A stretch of 17,699 bases of DNA from Calditrichota bacterium (GTDB lineage: Bacteria; Electryoneota; RPQS01). How positions within the stretch are numbered: position 1 is the first letter of the stretch; each line of letters begins with the position of its first letter. The stretch spans positions 1-17,699 of the forward strand of contig JAGVEU010000183.1 in assembly GCA_020057985.1 (NCBI GenBank), written 5' to 3'. Made by a program: the position numbers and the translations under genes. Positions 1 to 7,743 of the stretch are shown here, piece after piece. Below the pieces are notes generated by a model. That model saw nothing but the letters and a program-made list of their open reading frames with translations, had not been told where the DNA came from and did no database searches.

Positions 1-743
1 AACCCCAGTGGCAGAGTAGCCAGAGATATGGTCGGTAGACCCGGCATCTCCGGGACGGCACCGAGATCCTTCGGGACTTTCGGGTTCGGCGGCAGATCAG
101 GATAGTTCTCCAGTTTCTCGGGAAGCAGCAGGAGGGAATGGAGCCCCTTGAGCTGCGTCGTTCCGTAGAGCACCGGCTTGTGGCCTAGCTTCTTCAGTTC
201 CTTGCTGCGAGCTTCGGCCATGGCGAGCATCTCATCGCGCGCGCCGTAGCGGATCGCGCGCGGGGGGCACGCCGTGGCGCACGCCGGAATCAGGCCGTTG
301 GCCACGCGGTCAAAGCACGCCGTGCACTTGCGAGACTTCTCCAGTTTCGCATCCACGTGCGGCACACCGAACGGGCAGCTGTTCTGACAGGCGCCGCAGC
401 CAACGCACAGATCCGCGTTGACAAAGACCGTGCCGAACACCGGATGGCGCGTCATGGCTTTCACCGGCTCGACCGGGCAGGCCTTGATGCACGCTGCGTC
501 CGTGCAGTGGAAGCAATGATGGTGGCGGAATAGCCACTCCACCTTGTCGTTCTTCATCACCTCATAGAACTTGATGACGTTCCACGTGGTGGGCGACAGG
601 TCGGACGGATTCTGATACCCGCCCGCCTTGGCGAAGAACGTGGTCTTCTCTCCCGGCAGCATGTTCCACTGTTTGCATGCCACCTGGCAGCCGCGGCAGG
701 CGATGCAGAGACTTCCGTCGTACATGAACGAATTCTCGGCCAT
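1..743 (-). CDS. fdhB: Formate dehydrogenase iron-sulfur (beta) subunit, 3' end cut by window edge
   Basis: Electron-transfer subunit that carries electrons from the molybdopterin subunit towards a membrane partner. The 247 visible residues hold 16 cysteines in four ferredoxin-type groups: C13/16/19/23, C77/80/85/89, C113/116/119/123 and C140/143/155/159, the arrangement known for four [4Fe-4S] clusters in FdnH/FdhB proteins. The ATG at 743 follows the fdhA stop by one base and has a strong site (AAGGAGG, six bases upstream), so the two are translationally coupled. FdnH-type proteins normally end in a membrane anchor helix; here the visible C-terminal part is Pro/Leu rich and the window ends before any anchor is seen. 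No signal peptide, as expected for a subunit exported by hitch-hiking on the Tat signal of FdhA. Other members of the DMSO-reductase family use similar ferredoxin subunits, but the partner settles the assignment. Confidence 0.93.
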   Translation of the reverse strand, partial: MAENSFMYDGSLCIACRGCQVACKQWNMLPGEKTTFFAKAGGYQNPSDLSPTTWNVIKFYEVMKNDKVEWLFRHHHCFHCTDAACIKACPVEPVKAMTRHPVFGTVFVNADLCVGCGACQNSCPFGVPHVDAKLEKSRKCTACFDRVANGLIPACATACPPRAIRYGARDEMLAMAEARSKELKKLGHKPVLYGTTQLKGLHSLLLLPEKLENYPDLPPNPKVPKDLGAVPEMPGLPTISLATLPLG

Positions 744-744
744 C

Positions 745-3700
745 TTATGCCTCCTTCTCTACGTTGCACAGGAAAGCCTTATACTCCGGAATCATGGTAT
801 TGGCGTCCCCGATGTGGGCGGTCAGAATGTTCCCGCTATCGCCAGTGGCCAAACCGGCATAGCCAAAATGCCAGATGACTCCGACTTCATGAATTACCTT
901 TCCGTCTACATGGAAGGGTTCGAAACGGTGCGTGACCAGCGCATAAGCTTTCACTTGCCCGCGCGCGGTCTCGACGATAATGCGGTCACCGTTTTCGATG
1001 CTCTTTTGTCGTGCCAGATCAACGCCCATTTCTACGAACACGTCTGGTACAAGTTCCACCAGCCACGGCAGATTGCGCGTCATCGCCCCAGCTTGCCAGT
1101 GCTCCGAAACCCGGTAGGTGGTTCCGATAATCGGATACTTGGAAACGTCTCCGACTGGATTGCCTTCGGGATTGCTAATATGCCAGAGCTTGATCGCCGG
1201 GTTGACCTGAATGCTTGACATGAGGTTTTGCACTGGACTCTCAAGCGGCTCATAGTGTTCAGGAAGTGGACCGTCAGCCAGATTGCCTGCGAAGAACGCC
1301 GCATGGCCGTCCGGTCTCATAATGAATGGGTGTTTTTCCTCCGGCGGCCACGGGCCGTCCGGCACGTCACCCTCCCATTTCTTCTCCATAGCGTTCCAGC
1401 GGACAACCCACCGTTTCGGATCCCACGGCTGGCCTAGAGGGTCGCACGCCGCTCGGTTGTAAACGATGCGACGATTCACCGGCCAGCACCAGGCCCAATT
1501 GGGATAGAGACCAATCTTATTGGCGGCATCCTTCTTATCCCGGCGGGCCATTTTGTTGTCTTTCTTCTCAGGGCCGCCGTAGGAGTTGCAATAAACCCAA
1601 CTCCCGCAGCAGGTTGAGCCGTCGGCTTGCAGCATGGCGAAGCCGGGAACCTGATCGCCCTTCTTGAAGGATTTATCACCGACTACCGTGTCGCGCATGA
1701 AATACCCGTTGATCTCTTTGGCCACCCGGTGAACATCGGGTTCCTTGTGGAGGTCAACGGTCGGGCCGCTGCCGTATTCCCAGTTCAGTTTTGTGATAGC
1801 CTCGGGGAGCACTCCGCCCTTCTCGTATTCCTTTTTAAGGGTCTTGAACAGTGAGTCGAGAATCCACAGATCCGAGCGTGACTCGCCTAACGGATGAACT
1901 GCAGCATAACGCCATTGTGCCCAACGGCCGCTATTGACGACACTGCCTTCCTTTTCAACCGAAGAACATGCCGGCAGGAGAAATACCTCAGTCTTGATAT
2001 CGGCGGGATTGACGCCCGGCCTCTTCCAGAATACCGAGGTATCGGTCTCCCATAGATCCACCGCCACCAACCACTCCAGCTTGTCCAGAGCTTTCCGTTC
2101 TTTCAGCGAATTGGGCCCGCCCACTGCGGGATTCTGTCCGAAGGCCATCAGCCCTTTGATCTTGCCTGCGTACATCGCTTCAAACAGCGAAATATGGGAG
2201 TAGTTGCCGCTACGCTTGGGGACGAGATGGTAGGCGTAGTCGTTCTCCGGTGTCGCATAGTCGCCGTACCATGCGCGCAGCAGGGAAGTCATGTACTTCG
2301 GATAATTGCCCCACCAGTTCGCCGACTTCGGATCATTGGTCTTGGGCGTGTTAGTATTGAGGAAGTCCGCCAGCGTCTGATCCTTCTTTTCCGGAGAGGC
2401 AAGATAGCCGGGCAACAGATGGAACAGCAGTCCCATGTCCGTGGAGCCCTGCACGTTGGACTCGCCGCGCAGCGCGTTGATGCCGCCGCCGGCAATTCCC
2501 ACATTCCCCAGAAGCAGTTGCAGCACGGCATAGCTGCGGATGTTCTGCGTGCCGTGAGTGTGCTGGGTGGTGCCCATCGCGTAGAGCCACACGCCAGCCC
2601 GGTCAGGCGCCCAAGTGGATGTAAAGTGGCGGCACACCTCCAGATATCTGTCCTTCGGGGCGCCGGTAATTCTGCACACCATGTCAACGTCATACCGCCC
2701 GAAGTGCTTTTTCATCAACTGAAACACGCAACGGGGATTCTGCAGCGTTAGATCACGCTTAGGATTTCCGTCGCGGTCCAGCTCATAGCCCCACGAGCTT
2801 TTGTCGTAGGTTCGTTTCTCCGCATCATAGCCTGAAAATAGCCCGTCGTTGAAGCTGTATTTCTCGTCAATAATGAACGAGGCATTGGTATAGTTCACCA
2901 CGTAATCGCGATGGAAAAGCCCGTTCTCCAGCGCGTAATTGATGATGCCGTTGACGAAGGAAATATCCGTACCGCTGCGAAACTTGCAGTACACGTCGGC
3001 GATAGATGCCGTACGCGTGAACCGCGGATCGCAGCAGAGAATAATTGCTCCCTTTTCTTTGGCACGGGTCAGCCACTTGGCCGCGATAGGATGGGTTTCC
3101 ACCACATTTGATCCCAACACCATGGCCACATCCGTGTTGGCAAGATCGTTGAAATGATTCGTCATGACACCGCGACCGAAGGATGCCGCCAGACCGGCGA
3201 CAGTTGCGCTGTGACATATACGAGCCTGATGCTCGAGGTATGTCACCCCAAGCCCTCGGGCAAGTTTACTATAGAGATAGCATTCTTCCGTGTCTAAAGC
3301 CGCGCCACCAAGGCAAGCGATACCATCGGTTCGATTGACAATTTGATCGCCTTCCCTAGCCACAAACGTGGCCTCGCGGGTCTTCTTAATGCGCTTGGTG
3401 ATTTCGTCCAGCGCCCACTCCCAGGATTTCTCCTCCCACTGGCTACTACCTGGAGCCCGGTAGCGGACTTTGCTCAACCGTCGCTCATTGACCGCCACCT
3501 GATAAATGGCCGATCCCTTAGAGCACAGCGATCCTTCGTTGATGGGGTGATCCGGATCGCCTTCGATGTTCACAATCTTGCCGTCCCGCGCCGACACGAT
3601 GAGGCCGCACCCTACTCCGCAGTATGGGCAAATCGAGCTGGTCTCCTGCGAATGTAGGGTTTTCATGCTCGGCACGGTCTGCGCGGAGGCTTCCTTGGGG

Positions 3701-3780
3701 AATCCAAACAAGGACACCGCCGATCCAGCAATAGCGCTAGTGCCCACTGTCTTCAAAAATGCACGACGCGAAATATCCAA
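745..3780 (-). CDS. fdhA: Formate dehydrogenase catalytic (alpha) subunit, Cys-type, Tat-exported
   Basis: Molybdenum- or tungsten-bis-MGD enzyme oxidising formate to CO2. At 1011 residues it is the usual length for FdnG/FdoG-type subunits. The N-terminus (SRRAFLK, then a hydrophobic stretch to about residue 34) is a twin-arginine signal, so the enzyme works outside the cytoplasmic membrane. C51, C54, C58 and C86 bind one [4Fe-4S] cluster. The motif QARICHSATV places Cys189 and His190 where E. coli FdnG has selenocysteine-histidine; the codon is TGT, so this is a cysteine-type enzyme needing no Sec machinery. The molybdopterin domains follow, with the dinucleotide-binding domain at about 880-1000. 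The start is TTG: an in-frame stop lies seven codons upstream with no ATG between, and GAGGAGG stands just before it. fdhB follows directly. Function is secure; the metal (Mo or W) cannot be told from sequence. Confidence 0.95.
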   Translation of the reverse strand: MDISRRAFLKTVGTSAIAGSAVSLFGFPKEASAQTVPSMKTLHSQETSSICPYCGVGCGLIVSARDGKIVNIEGDPDHPINEGSLCSKGSAIYQVAVNERRLSKVRYRAPGSSQWEEKSWEWALDEITKRIKKTREATFVAREGDQIVNRTDGIACLGGAALDTEECYLYSKLARGLGVTYLEHQARICHSATVAGLAASFGRGVMTNHFNDLANTDVAMVLGSNVVETHPIAAKWLTRAKEKGAIILCCDPRFTRTASIADVYCKFRSGTDISFVNGIINYALENGLFHRDYVVNYTNASFIIDEKYSFNDGLFSGYDAEKRTYDKSSWGYELDRDGNPKRDLTLQNPRCVFQLMKKHFGRYDVDMVCRITGAPKDRYLEVCRHFTSTWAPDRAGVWLYAMGTTQHTHGTQNIRSYAVLQLLLGNVGIAGGGINALRGESNVQGSTDMGLLFHLLPGYLASPEKKDQTLADFLNTNTPKTNDPKSANWWGNYPKYMTSLLRAWYGDYATPENDYAYHLVPKRSGNYSHISLFEAMYAGKIKGLMAFGQNPAVGGPNSLKERKALDKLEWLVAVDLWETDTSVFWKRPGVNPADIKTEVFLLPACSSVEKEGSVVNSGRWAQWRYAAVHPLGESRSDLWILDSLFKTLKKEYEKGGVLPEAITKLNWEYGSGPTVDLHKEPDVHRVAKEINGYFMRDTVVGDKSFKKGDQVPGFAMLQADGSTCCGSWVYCNSYGGPEKKDNKMARRDKKDAANKIGLYPNWAWCWPVNRRIVYNRAACDPLGQPWDPKRWVVRWNAMEKKWEGDVPDGPWPPEEKHPFIMRPDGHAAFFAGNLADGPLPEHYEPLESPVQNLMSSIQVNPAIKLWHISNPEGNPVGDVSKYPIIGTTYRVSEHWQAGAMTRNLPWLVELVPDVFVEMGVDLARQKSIENGDRIIVETARGQVKAYALVTHRFEPFHVDGKVIHEVGVIWHFGYAGLATGDSGNILTAHIGDANTMIPEYKAFLCNVEKEA

Positions 3781-3809
3781 ACCGTCCTCCTCTTGAGTTA
3801 TACCTTCTA

Positions 3810-3821
3810 AACCTTGAGGTT
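3810..3821. promoter_or_regulatory. Possible operator: short inverted repeat before fdhA
   Basis: AACCT-TG-AGGTT is a 5-bp inverted repeat with a 2-base centre, 29 bases upstream of the fdhA TTG codon and ahead of its ribosome binding site. The position would suit a repressor or activator site, but the repeat is short and could be chance. Confidence 0.2.
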
Positions 3822-4151
3822 ATGAATCGTGTAAAAGATCACACACAAACCGCCGTCAGTTTCTTCAAATAGACTGCGCGAATAATGCGTGTGGATAGAG
3901 CAGCGATAAAATTGCATGAATCGAGATTTGAGGAATTGGAGAAAAGAAAGCAAGGAAGCATATGGTGAACTACTTCAGTGAGAGGTCGAGTTACCCCAAT
4001 CCGGTCATTCGCTCTCAACTTCCTCGCCAGCCGATTTCTCGACCACTAACCCCGCGATCAAGTAAACATTATGTAAAATATAACGAACTGAAATCCAAAA
4101 TGCAAGATATTTTCTTCAGACACAAAGTCATGCCTCTGTCATGAATGCTTA

Positions 4152-4179
4152 GTTATCATATTATTTTTAATATGATAAC
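4152..4179. repeat. Perfect 11-bp inverted repeat, AT-rich hairpin or operator
   Basis: GTTATCATATT, a six-base centre ATTTTT, then the exact complement AATATGATAAC. It lies 137 bases past the receptor stop codon and about 370 bases upstream of fdhA. No T run follows the stem on either strand, so it is not a standard intrinsic terminator. A large operator for a dimeric regulator, or a hairpin protecting an mRNA end, are both possible. Confidence 0.6.
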
Positions 4180-4189
4180 AGTCCAACAG

Positions 4190-4201
4190 GATATGCATAT
4201 C
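4190..4201. repeat. 12-bp perfect palindrome
   Basis: GATATGCATATC is self-complementary and sits only 10 bases from the perfect inverted repeat at 4152-4179. The closeness of two symmetric AT-rich sites suggests a regulatory region, but no binding protein can be named. Confidence 0.35.
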
Positions 4202-4221
4202 ATTTGTGAATACTTTAACGA

Positions 4222-4249
4222 AGAGGCGTTATTCGATTTCAAGGCCTCT
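4222..4249 (-). terminator. Weak hairpin downstream of the TonB receptor gene
   Basis: AGAGGC and GCCTCT form a 6-bp stem with a 16-base loop, 67 bases past the receptor stop on the minus strand. The sequence after it is only mildly T-rich, so a terminator role is a guess from position. Confidence 0.2.
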
Positions 4250-4315
4250 GTCTGCATGGGGTCTAATTGTGAAAATCGGGCTAACGACAAGGCGAAAATT
4301 TGCCGAGCGAGATTG

Positions 4316-6232
4316 TCATGACTCCCAACGCAAGCCCGCTGTAAATCTGCGTCCCGCTGCCGGATATCCGAGTTCCTCTTCGTAATTCGCATCACTCAGA
4401 TTTGCAGATCGACCGAAAATGACGAAATGCTTGCCAATTCTCTGCTGGAAACTTAGATTGTGCAATATATATGCCGCCAGCCGTTGACTGGAAATCGCTG
4501 TTGTTCGCTCGCTGAGGTAGCCCAGTTCGTAACGCAAGTGTGTGCGAAATCGGGTCTCCCAAGAAAACATGAAACGCCACCGGTTCGGCGCAGTTTCTTC
4601 CATCAACTCGCGTGATGTGAAGGAAGGCTCCATGCGAGTGTAATCTATTTCTACCGCAATGTCTCGAAATAGTTGTAATTTGCTACGAAATTCCCAACCT
4701 TGGAGCTGACCTGATCCAAGATTTTGATACCGTTCAGTGCGTGTCGAACGGTAGATCTGATTGCGCAGTTCATTGTGGAAAAAGGCTGCTTCCAACGATA
4801 CGCTACGCCCGACCCGATTGTGGCCAAAGCGCGTTTCGGCTGAGATTTCGAACTTCTGCGCCTCCTCCGGCTTCAGTTGCGGATTTCCGGAAGTCATGCT
4901 ATAGAGATCATGCAGCGTCGGATAGCGAATCGCCGATGCCCAGCCTCCACGGACTTTCAAGTCTCGCCAGATCGCCTGTCTCAAGCTAACCATCGGACAC
5001 CAACGGATTAGCGTTCCATTAGCCGCTTCATTTCCAAACGCATTCAAACTGAGACCCGCCGTGACTTCACTGCTTTCACGGGGACGGAAATTATCCTGCA
5101 GAAAGACCGAAGCGGTAGCAGTGTGGTGCGATTTCCACGATTCGTCGGTGTCGCCCTTGGTATTTACAAGGTCGCGCTTAAAGCTGAAGCCGGTGTGTAC
5201 CCAATGGAGGCGTAATGCTTCGATCTTGCTATCCATGGACAATCCGGTCGTCCAATTCTCCAGTTTGGAGTTGTATTCGAGTTGGTCCTCGCGCATAGCC
5301 GGTCCGGTGTAGCTCAGCAAACGATCCTGATAAGCATCGCCAAACACGACGGTCTTGAGTTCAATGGTCGGCCTCAAGTTCCAATTCGCGGAAAGGGATG
5401 TATTGAATCGAGCCCACTGGGGAAAAGTGCGGTAGGTTGGCGAGTCCCATGAGTAGACAGTCGGAGACACATCCTTCTCCGCCCAATGGTAACCGGCTGA
5501 CAATGCATAGAGAGCGGTAGAGGACGGCTGGAATCCGATCTTGCCATCCGTCCCCATCCGATGATACGCGCTGCCACTCCGCAGGCCACCGTCTTCGAGC
5601 GAGGTCGGTTCGAATGAGCTGCTAAGCCGGTAACCTGAAGAGTGGTGCTCGTAGGCCGATAGCCAGTAGTTGAGTTGTTTAACCTGACGGCTGTGGTTCA
5701 GGCTGAGCCGGCGATATGCGTAATCTCCAAATTCACTCTCGACCACCGTGCGAGGTTTGTCAAGAGCGTTTTGGGTAACAATATTTACGATTCCGCCCAT
5801 TGAGTTGGGTCCGTATGCGACCGAAGCGGGACCCTTTACCACAGACACGCGAGCCACATTGTCCACGGGAAGCATGGACAAATCCACTTTCCCATAGTAC
5901 CCGGGATTAAGGGGCCGACCATCCACCAGCACAAGGACATCGCGAGCAGGGAATCCGCGAATTCGGGTCTCGGTTTCGGCTTTCGGTCCGCTGGTCACTT
6001 CCAAACCCGCATCCATTCTCAGCAGATCGGCGATTGTCCAAGCCGCTTGTTGCTTGATCTCATCGGCATGTATGGTCGTAACCATAGACGTGTTACTCAA
6101 CGTCCGTGGCCCATAGACGACGATTTCTTCAAGTACATAAGCCGCCACGCTGTCAGCTTCGTCTACAGCGGGCGGAAGCGGAGCCGCCATCGCCATAGCG
6201 CTGACCAATGCGGCTATAATCAAGAGCAACAT
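4316..6232 (-). CDS. TonB-dependent outer-membrane receptor
   Basis: Imports a scarce ligand (iron chelate, heme, cobalamin or similar) across the outer membrane using TonB energy. A signal peptide covers residues 1-17. A TonB-box-like segment EEIVVYG is at 35-41, and the plug domain at about 42-155 carries the hallmarks IRGFPARDVLVLVDGRPLN and VVKGPASVAYGPNSMGGIVN. The rest is a beta-barrel, with closing strand motifs YPAAGRRFTAGLRW at the C-terminus. At 638 residues it is in the BtuB/CirA size class. The ATG lies 14 bases after the stop of the lipoprotein gene, so they are probably co-transcribed. No good ribosome binding site precedes this ATG; the frame stays open upstream without another ATG, GTG or TTG nearby, so coupling to the lipoprotein is likely. 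No cobalamin riboswitch or Fur box was recognised, so the substrate is unknown. Confidence 0.93.
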   Translation of the reverse strand: MLLLIIAALVSAMAMAAPLPPAVDEADSVAAYVLEEIVVYGPRTLSNTSMVTTIHADEIKQQAAWTIADLLRMDAGLEVTSGPKAETETRIRGFPARDVLVLVDGRPLNPGYYGKVDLSMLPVDNVARVSVVKGPASVAYGPNSMGGIVNIVTQNALDKPRTVVESEFGDYAYRRLSLNHSRQVKQLNYWLSAYEHHSSGYRLSSSFEPTSLEDGGLRSGSAYHRMGTDGKIGFQPSSTALYALSAGYHWAEKDVSPTVYSWDSPTYRTFPQWARFNTSLSANWNLRPTIELKTVVFGDAYQDRLLSYTGPAMREDQLEYNSKLENWTTGLSMDSKIEALRLHWVHTGFSFKRDLVNTKGDTDESWKSHHTATASVFLQDNFRPRESSEVTAGLSLNAFGNEAANGTLIRWCPMVSLRQAIWRDLKVRGGWASAIRYPTLHDLYSMTSGNPQLKPEEAQKFEISAETRFGHNRVGRSVSLEAAFFHNELRNQIYRSTRTERYQNLGSGQLQGWEFRSKLQLFRDIAVEIDYTRMEPSFTSRELMEETAPNRWRFMFSWETRFRTHLRYELGYLSERTTAISSQRLAAYILHNLSFQQRIGKHFVIFGRSANLSDANYEEELGYPAAGRRFTAGLRWES

Positions 6233-6246
6233 GTGTCTGGCACGGG

Positions 6247-7251
6247 TTAAAGCGAAATCTGTATGCTCTCTAGCAGCCGCAGCCTATAACGGCCGCCAAC
6301 CAGAGTGGTGTCCGTGAACATCGTTTTCTCGCTCGTGAGTAACCAGTAGCCGGTCTGAAGTTGCGCCCAGGTCATTGCAGACGTCGGTCCAAATCCGTCA
6401 ATTGCGCTCATGTTATATTGGAGCGTGTCGGGGTTGGGAATGATGTGCGTCACAAATCCCGACAGCGGAAGGGCTGATTCCTGTTGGCCGTCGGTGTTCG
6501 TCACCATCACCGAGGTTACTGCCTTCCACTCGACGAACGCATCACTGTCCGGTGCCATATCGGCGGGTCTTGCCATATCGAACTTGCGGTGAAGCACAAT
6601 GTAGCGCATACCCGTAACGTTGTAGGCGCTCGCGAGATCAATGCTGTCGTCAGGGAATATCGCGCGCCGAGTTGAAATGATCATATAGCCCATGTTAAAA
6701 TGAGCCCATGTGTTATCCGGATACCCGCGATTCCCGGATGCCGAGAAGCCGTCGTCACCGATAATTTGATAAGCGTACAGCCCGTGAGTATTGTAGTTGG
6801 TGCTATCGTTGACGACATACTCCGGCGCCAAGGAGTCCGTCACGAATTCATTAAGACGTATAGCCTGCTCACCCTCGATGGTAATTGTCGGCAGGTCGCG
6901 CAGCCACATCTGAAGCGAGTCGCTCCCAAGGATGACCCAAATGTACTCACTGGACGGAGACGGACCCGTTGGCGGATCGTCATCCTCTTTGCTGCAACCA
7001 ATTGACATGATCAGAACGGCCACAAGGCAAGAGGCCGTGAGTATATACAGAAAGCAAAAGACATTATTCGCTCCTGTGATGTGGAAAATCGAGTTATGGA
7101 ATTGGACGAGGTGAACTGCGGAACAGCGGCATCGGGGCGGGGCGATTGCTCCCAATATCCCGACATGCCGCGCATAGCGGAAAGCATTTCTGAATCTCCT
7201 TTTCAATTGTGAAGGCATGGCCGTTTCCCGCCATACCTGACCGGTCACCAT
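6247..7251 (-). CDS. Lipoprotein with two tandem copies of one domain, partner of the TonB receptor
   Basis: Product not recognised. A lipoprotein signal (ILTASCLVAVLIMSIGC, lipid-bearing Cys86 counted from the longest start) is followed by an acidic linker, so it should be a lipid-anchored surface or periplasmic protein. The rest is beta-rich and repeats itself: residues 131-226 and 261-332 align, most clearly TWAHFNMGYMIIS with TWAQLQTGYWLLT and the following F.D. The fold could be distantly related to the small sulfite-oxidase-type molybdopterin domain, but I am not sure. It precedes the TonB receptor by 14 bases, suggesting it hands ligand to that receptor. The start is doubtful: the signal peptide begins near residue 66, whereas the only well-placed ATG there (7062-7064, preceded by AGGAG) is out of frame. 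Start at 7251 is simply the longest in-frame ATG. Confidence 0.75.
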   Translation of the reverse strand: MVTGQVWRETAMPSQLKRRFRNAFRYARHVGILGAIAPPRCRCSAVHLVQFHNSIFHITGANNVFCFLYILTASCLVAVLIMSIGCSKEDDDPPTGPSPSSEYIWVILGSDSLQMWLRDLPTITIEGEQAIRLNEFVTDSLAPEYVVNDSTNYNTHGLYAYQIIGDDGFSASGNRGYPDNTWAHFNMGYMIISTRRAIFPDDSIDLASAYNVTGMRYIVLHRKFDMARPADMAPDSDAFVEWKAVTSVMVTNTDGQQESALPLSGFVTHIIPNPDTLQYNMSAIDGFGPTSAMTWAQLQTGYWLLTSEKTMFTDTTLVGGRYRLRLLESIQISL

Positions 7252-7550
7252 TCATGGGATTACCCGAAGAGCTGATGACTCGAAGATGTTGATGTTATGT
7301 TATGCCAGATAAGCTATGTCTACATGCTGAGCTCCTCGCTAAAAGTTTCACAAAAGACGACTGCCGAGCAGGGTTAAGTCCTCGCAACCCTGCCGAAATC
7401 TGAGGACGCAAATCGAGCAGTTCCAGCATCTTGAGCTTTGGACTCGTTTCGCGCTTCCTACTGCAGAATTGTTTCGAGATAGGCGCTTGACCCCAGATCT
7501 GAAAGTGCCAGCGGACCCGCTATTTGCCACGACACCTCATTGTGCCGCTC
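7252..7550. other. Gap between the 49-residue gene and the lipoprotein gene
   Basis: About 300 bases without a gene I can support. It contains a GC-rich hairpin (7368-7393) and must carry the promoter of the lipoprotein-receptor pair. A minus-strand GTG frame at 7348-7530 has no ribosome binding site or recognisable content. No riboswitch motif, in particular no cobalamin box, was seen. Confidence 0.5.
7368..7393 (-). terminator. Hairpin, possible terminator of the five-gene operon
   Basis: GCAGGGTT and AACCCTGC are exact complements with a 10-base loop. On the minus strand the stem is followed within about 15-25 bases by T-rich sequence (CTTTTGTGAAACTTTT) rather than by an immediate T run. 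It lies 158 bases past the stop of the 49-residue gene. A terminator is the simplest reading, though not a textbook one. Confidence 0.35.
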
Positions 7551-7700
7551 TCATTCGGAGATGCGGAACACTGCCTCACGTGGCGATTCAGGCAGGGTCA
7601 GCGAACCGAGAATGCCGAGCAGCACATTGATGATGATTCGTCGCACGAAATCATTTACCGCAACTTCGTTGCCGTTGACCAGTAACACAAAGTTCTTCAT
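7551..7700 (-). CDS. Small protein of 49 residues, function unknown
   Basis: ATG at 7700 is preceded by AGGA nine bases upstream; the frame ends in TGA at 7551. The product begins MKNFVLLVNGNEVAVNDFV, continues with the hydrophobic segment RRIIINVLLGILGSL (about residues 20-34) and ends in the charged tail PESPREAVFRISE. The pattern (a strand-like start with VNGNEV, an amphipathic helix, then a strand) looks like a small folded soluble protein rather than a random frame, and resembles short conserved hypothetical proteins I have seen, but I cannot name a family. It starts 43 bases after the SDR stop on the same strand, so it is probably the last gene of that operon. Confidence 0.55.
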   Translation of the reverse strand: MKNFVLLVNGNEVAVNDFVRRIIINVLLGILGSLTLPESPREAVFRISE

Positions 7701-7743
7701 TGCTTTTTATCCTATTGTTTTTGGTATGGCGCAGCCACTGCAA

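Larger units (their letters stand above)
3781..4315. other. AT-rich intergenic region between fdhA and the TonB receptor gene
   Basis: A 535-base gap between two minus-strand genes. It must hold the fdhAB promoter and the end of the receptor transcript. I see no convincing sigma-70 or sigma-54 promoter. It does hold inverted repeats: a near-palindrome AACCTTGAGGTT (3810-3821) about 30 bases upstream of the fdhA start, a perfect 11-bp inverted repeat (4152-4179), a 12-bp palindrome (4190-4201), and a 6-bp stem with a 16-base loop (4222-4249) downstream of the receptor stop. A 60-codon plus-strand frame (3962-4144) is not convincing. Confidence 0.6.

Noticed and set aside
628..2751. Long plus-strand frames across fdhA (up to 196 codons)
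   Set aside because: Shadow frames of a well-supported minus-strand gene; no ribosome sites or conserved motifs.
3822..3850. CRP/FNR-like site (TGTGA-6-ACACG on the minus strand) upstream of fdhA
   Set aside because: Only partial symmetry, no FNR core TTGAT-4-ATCAA, and the matches are within what chance gives in AT-rich sequence.
3962..4144. 60-codon plus-strand frame with AAGGA before its ATG, ending just before the perfect inverted repeat
   Set aside because: The peptide is Ser/Pro/Arg rich without recognisable pattern; a purine-rich stretch is enough to explain the apparent ribosome site.
7078..7260. Cobalamin riboswitch or small gene upstream of the lipoprotein-receptor pair
   Set aside because: No B12 box or conserved riboswitch core was found. 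A frame from the ATG near 7190, with a ribosome-site-like AGGAG, reads about 58 residues without recognisable features.
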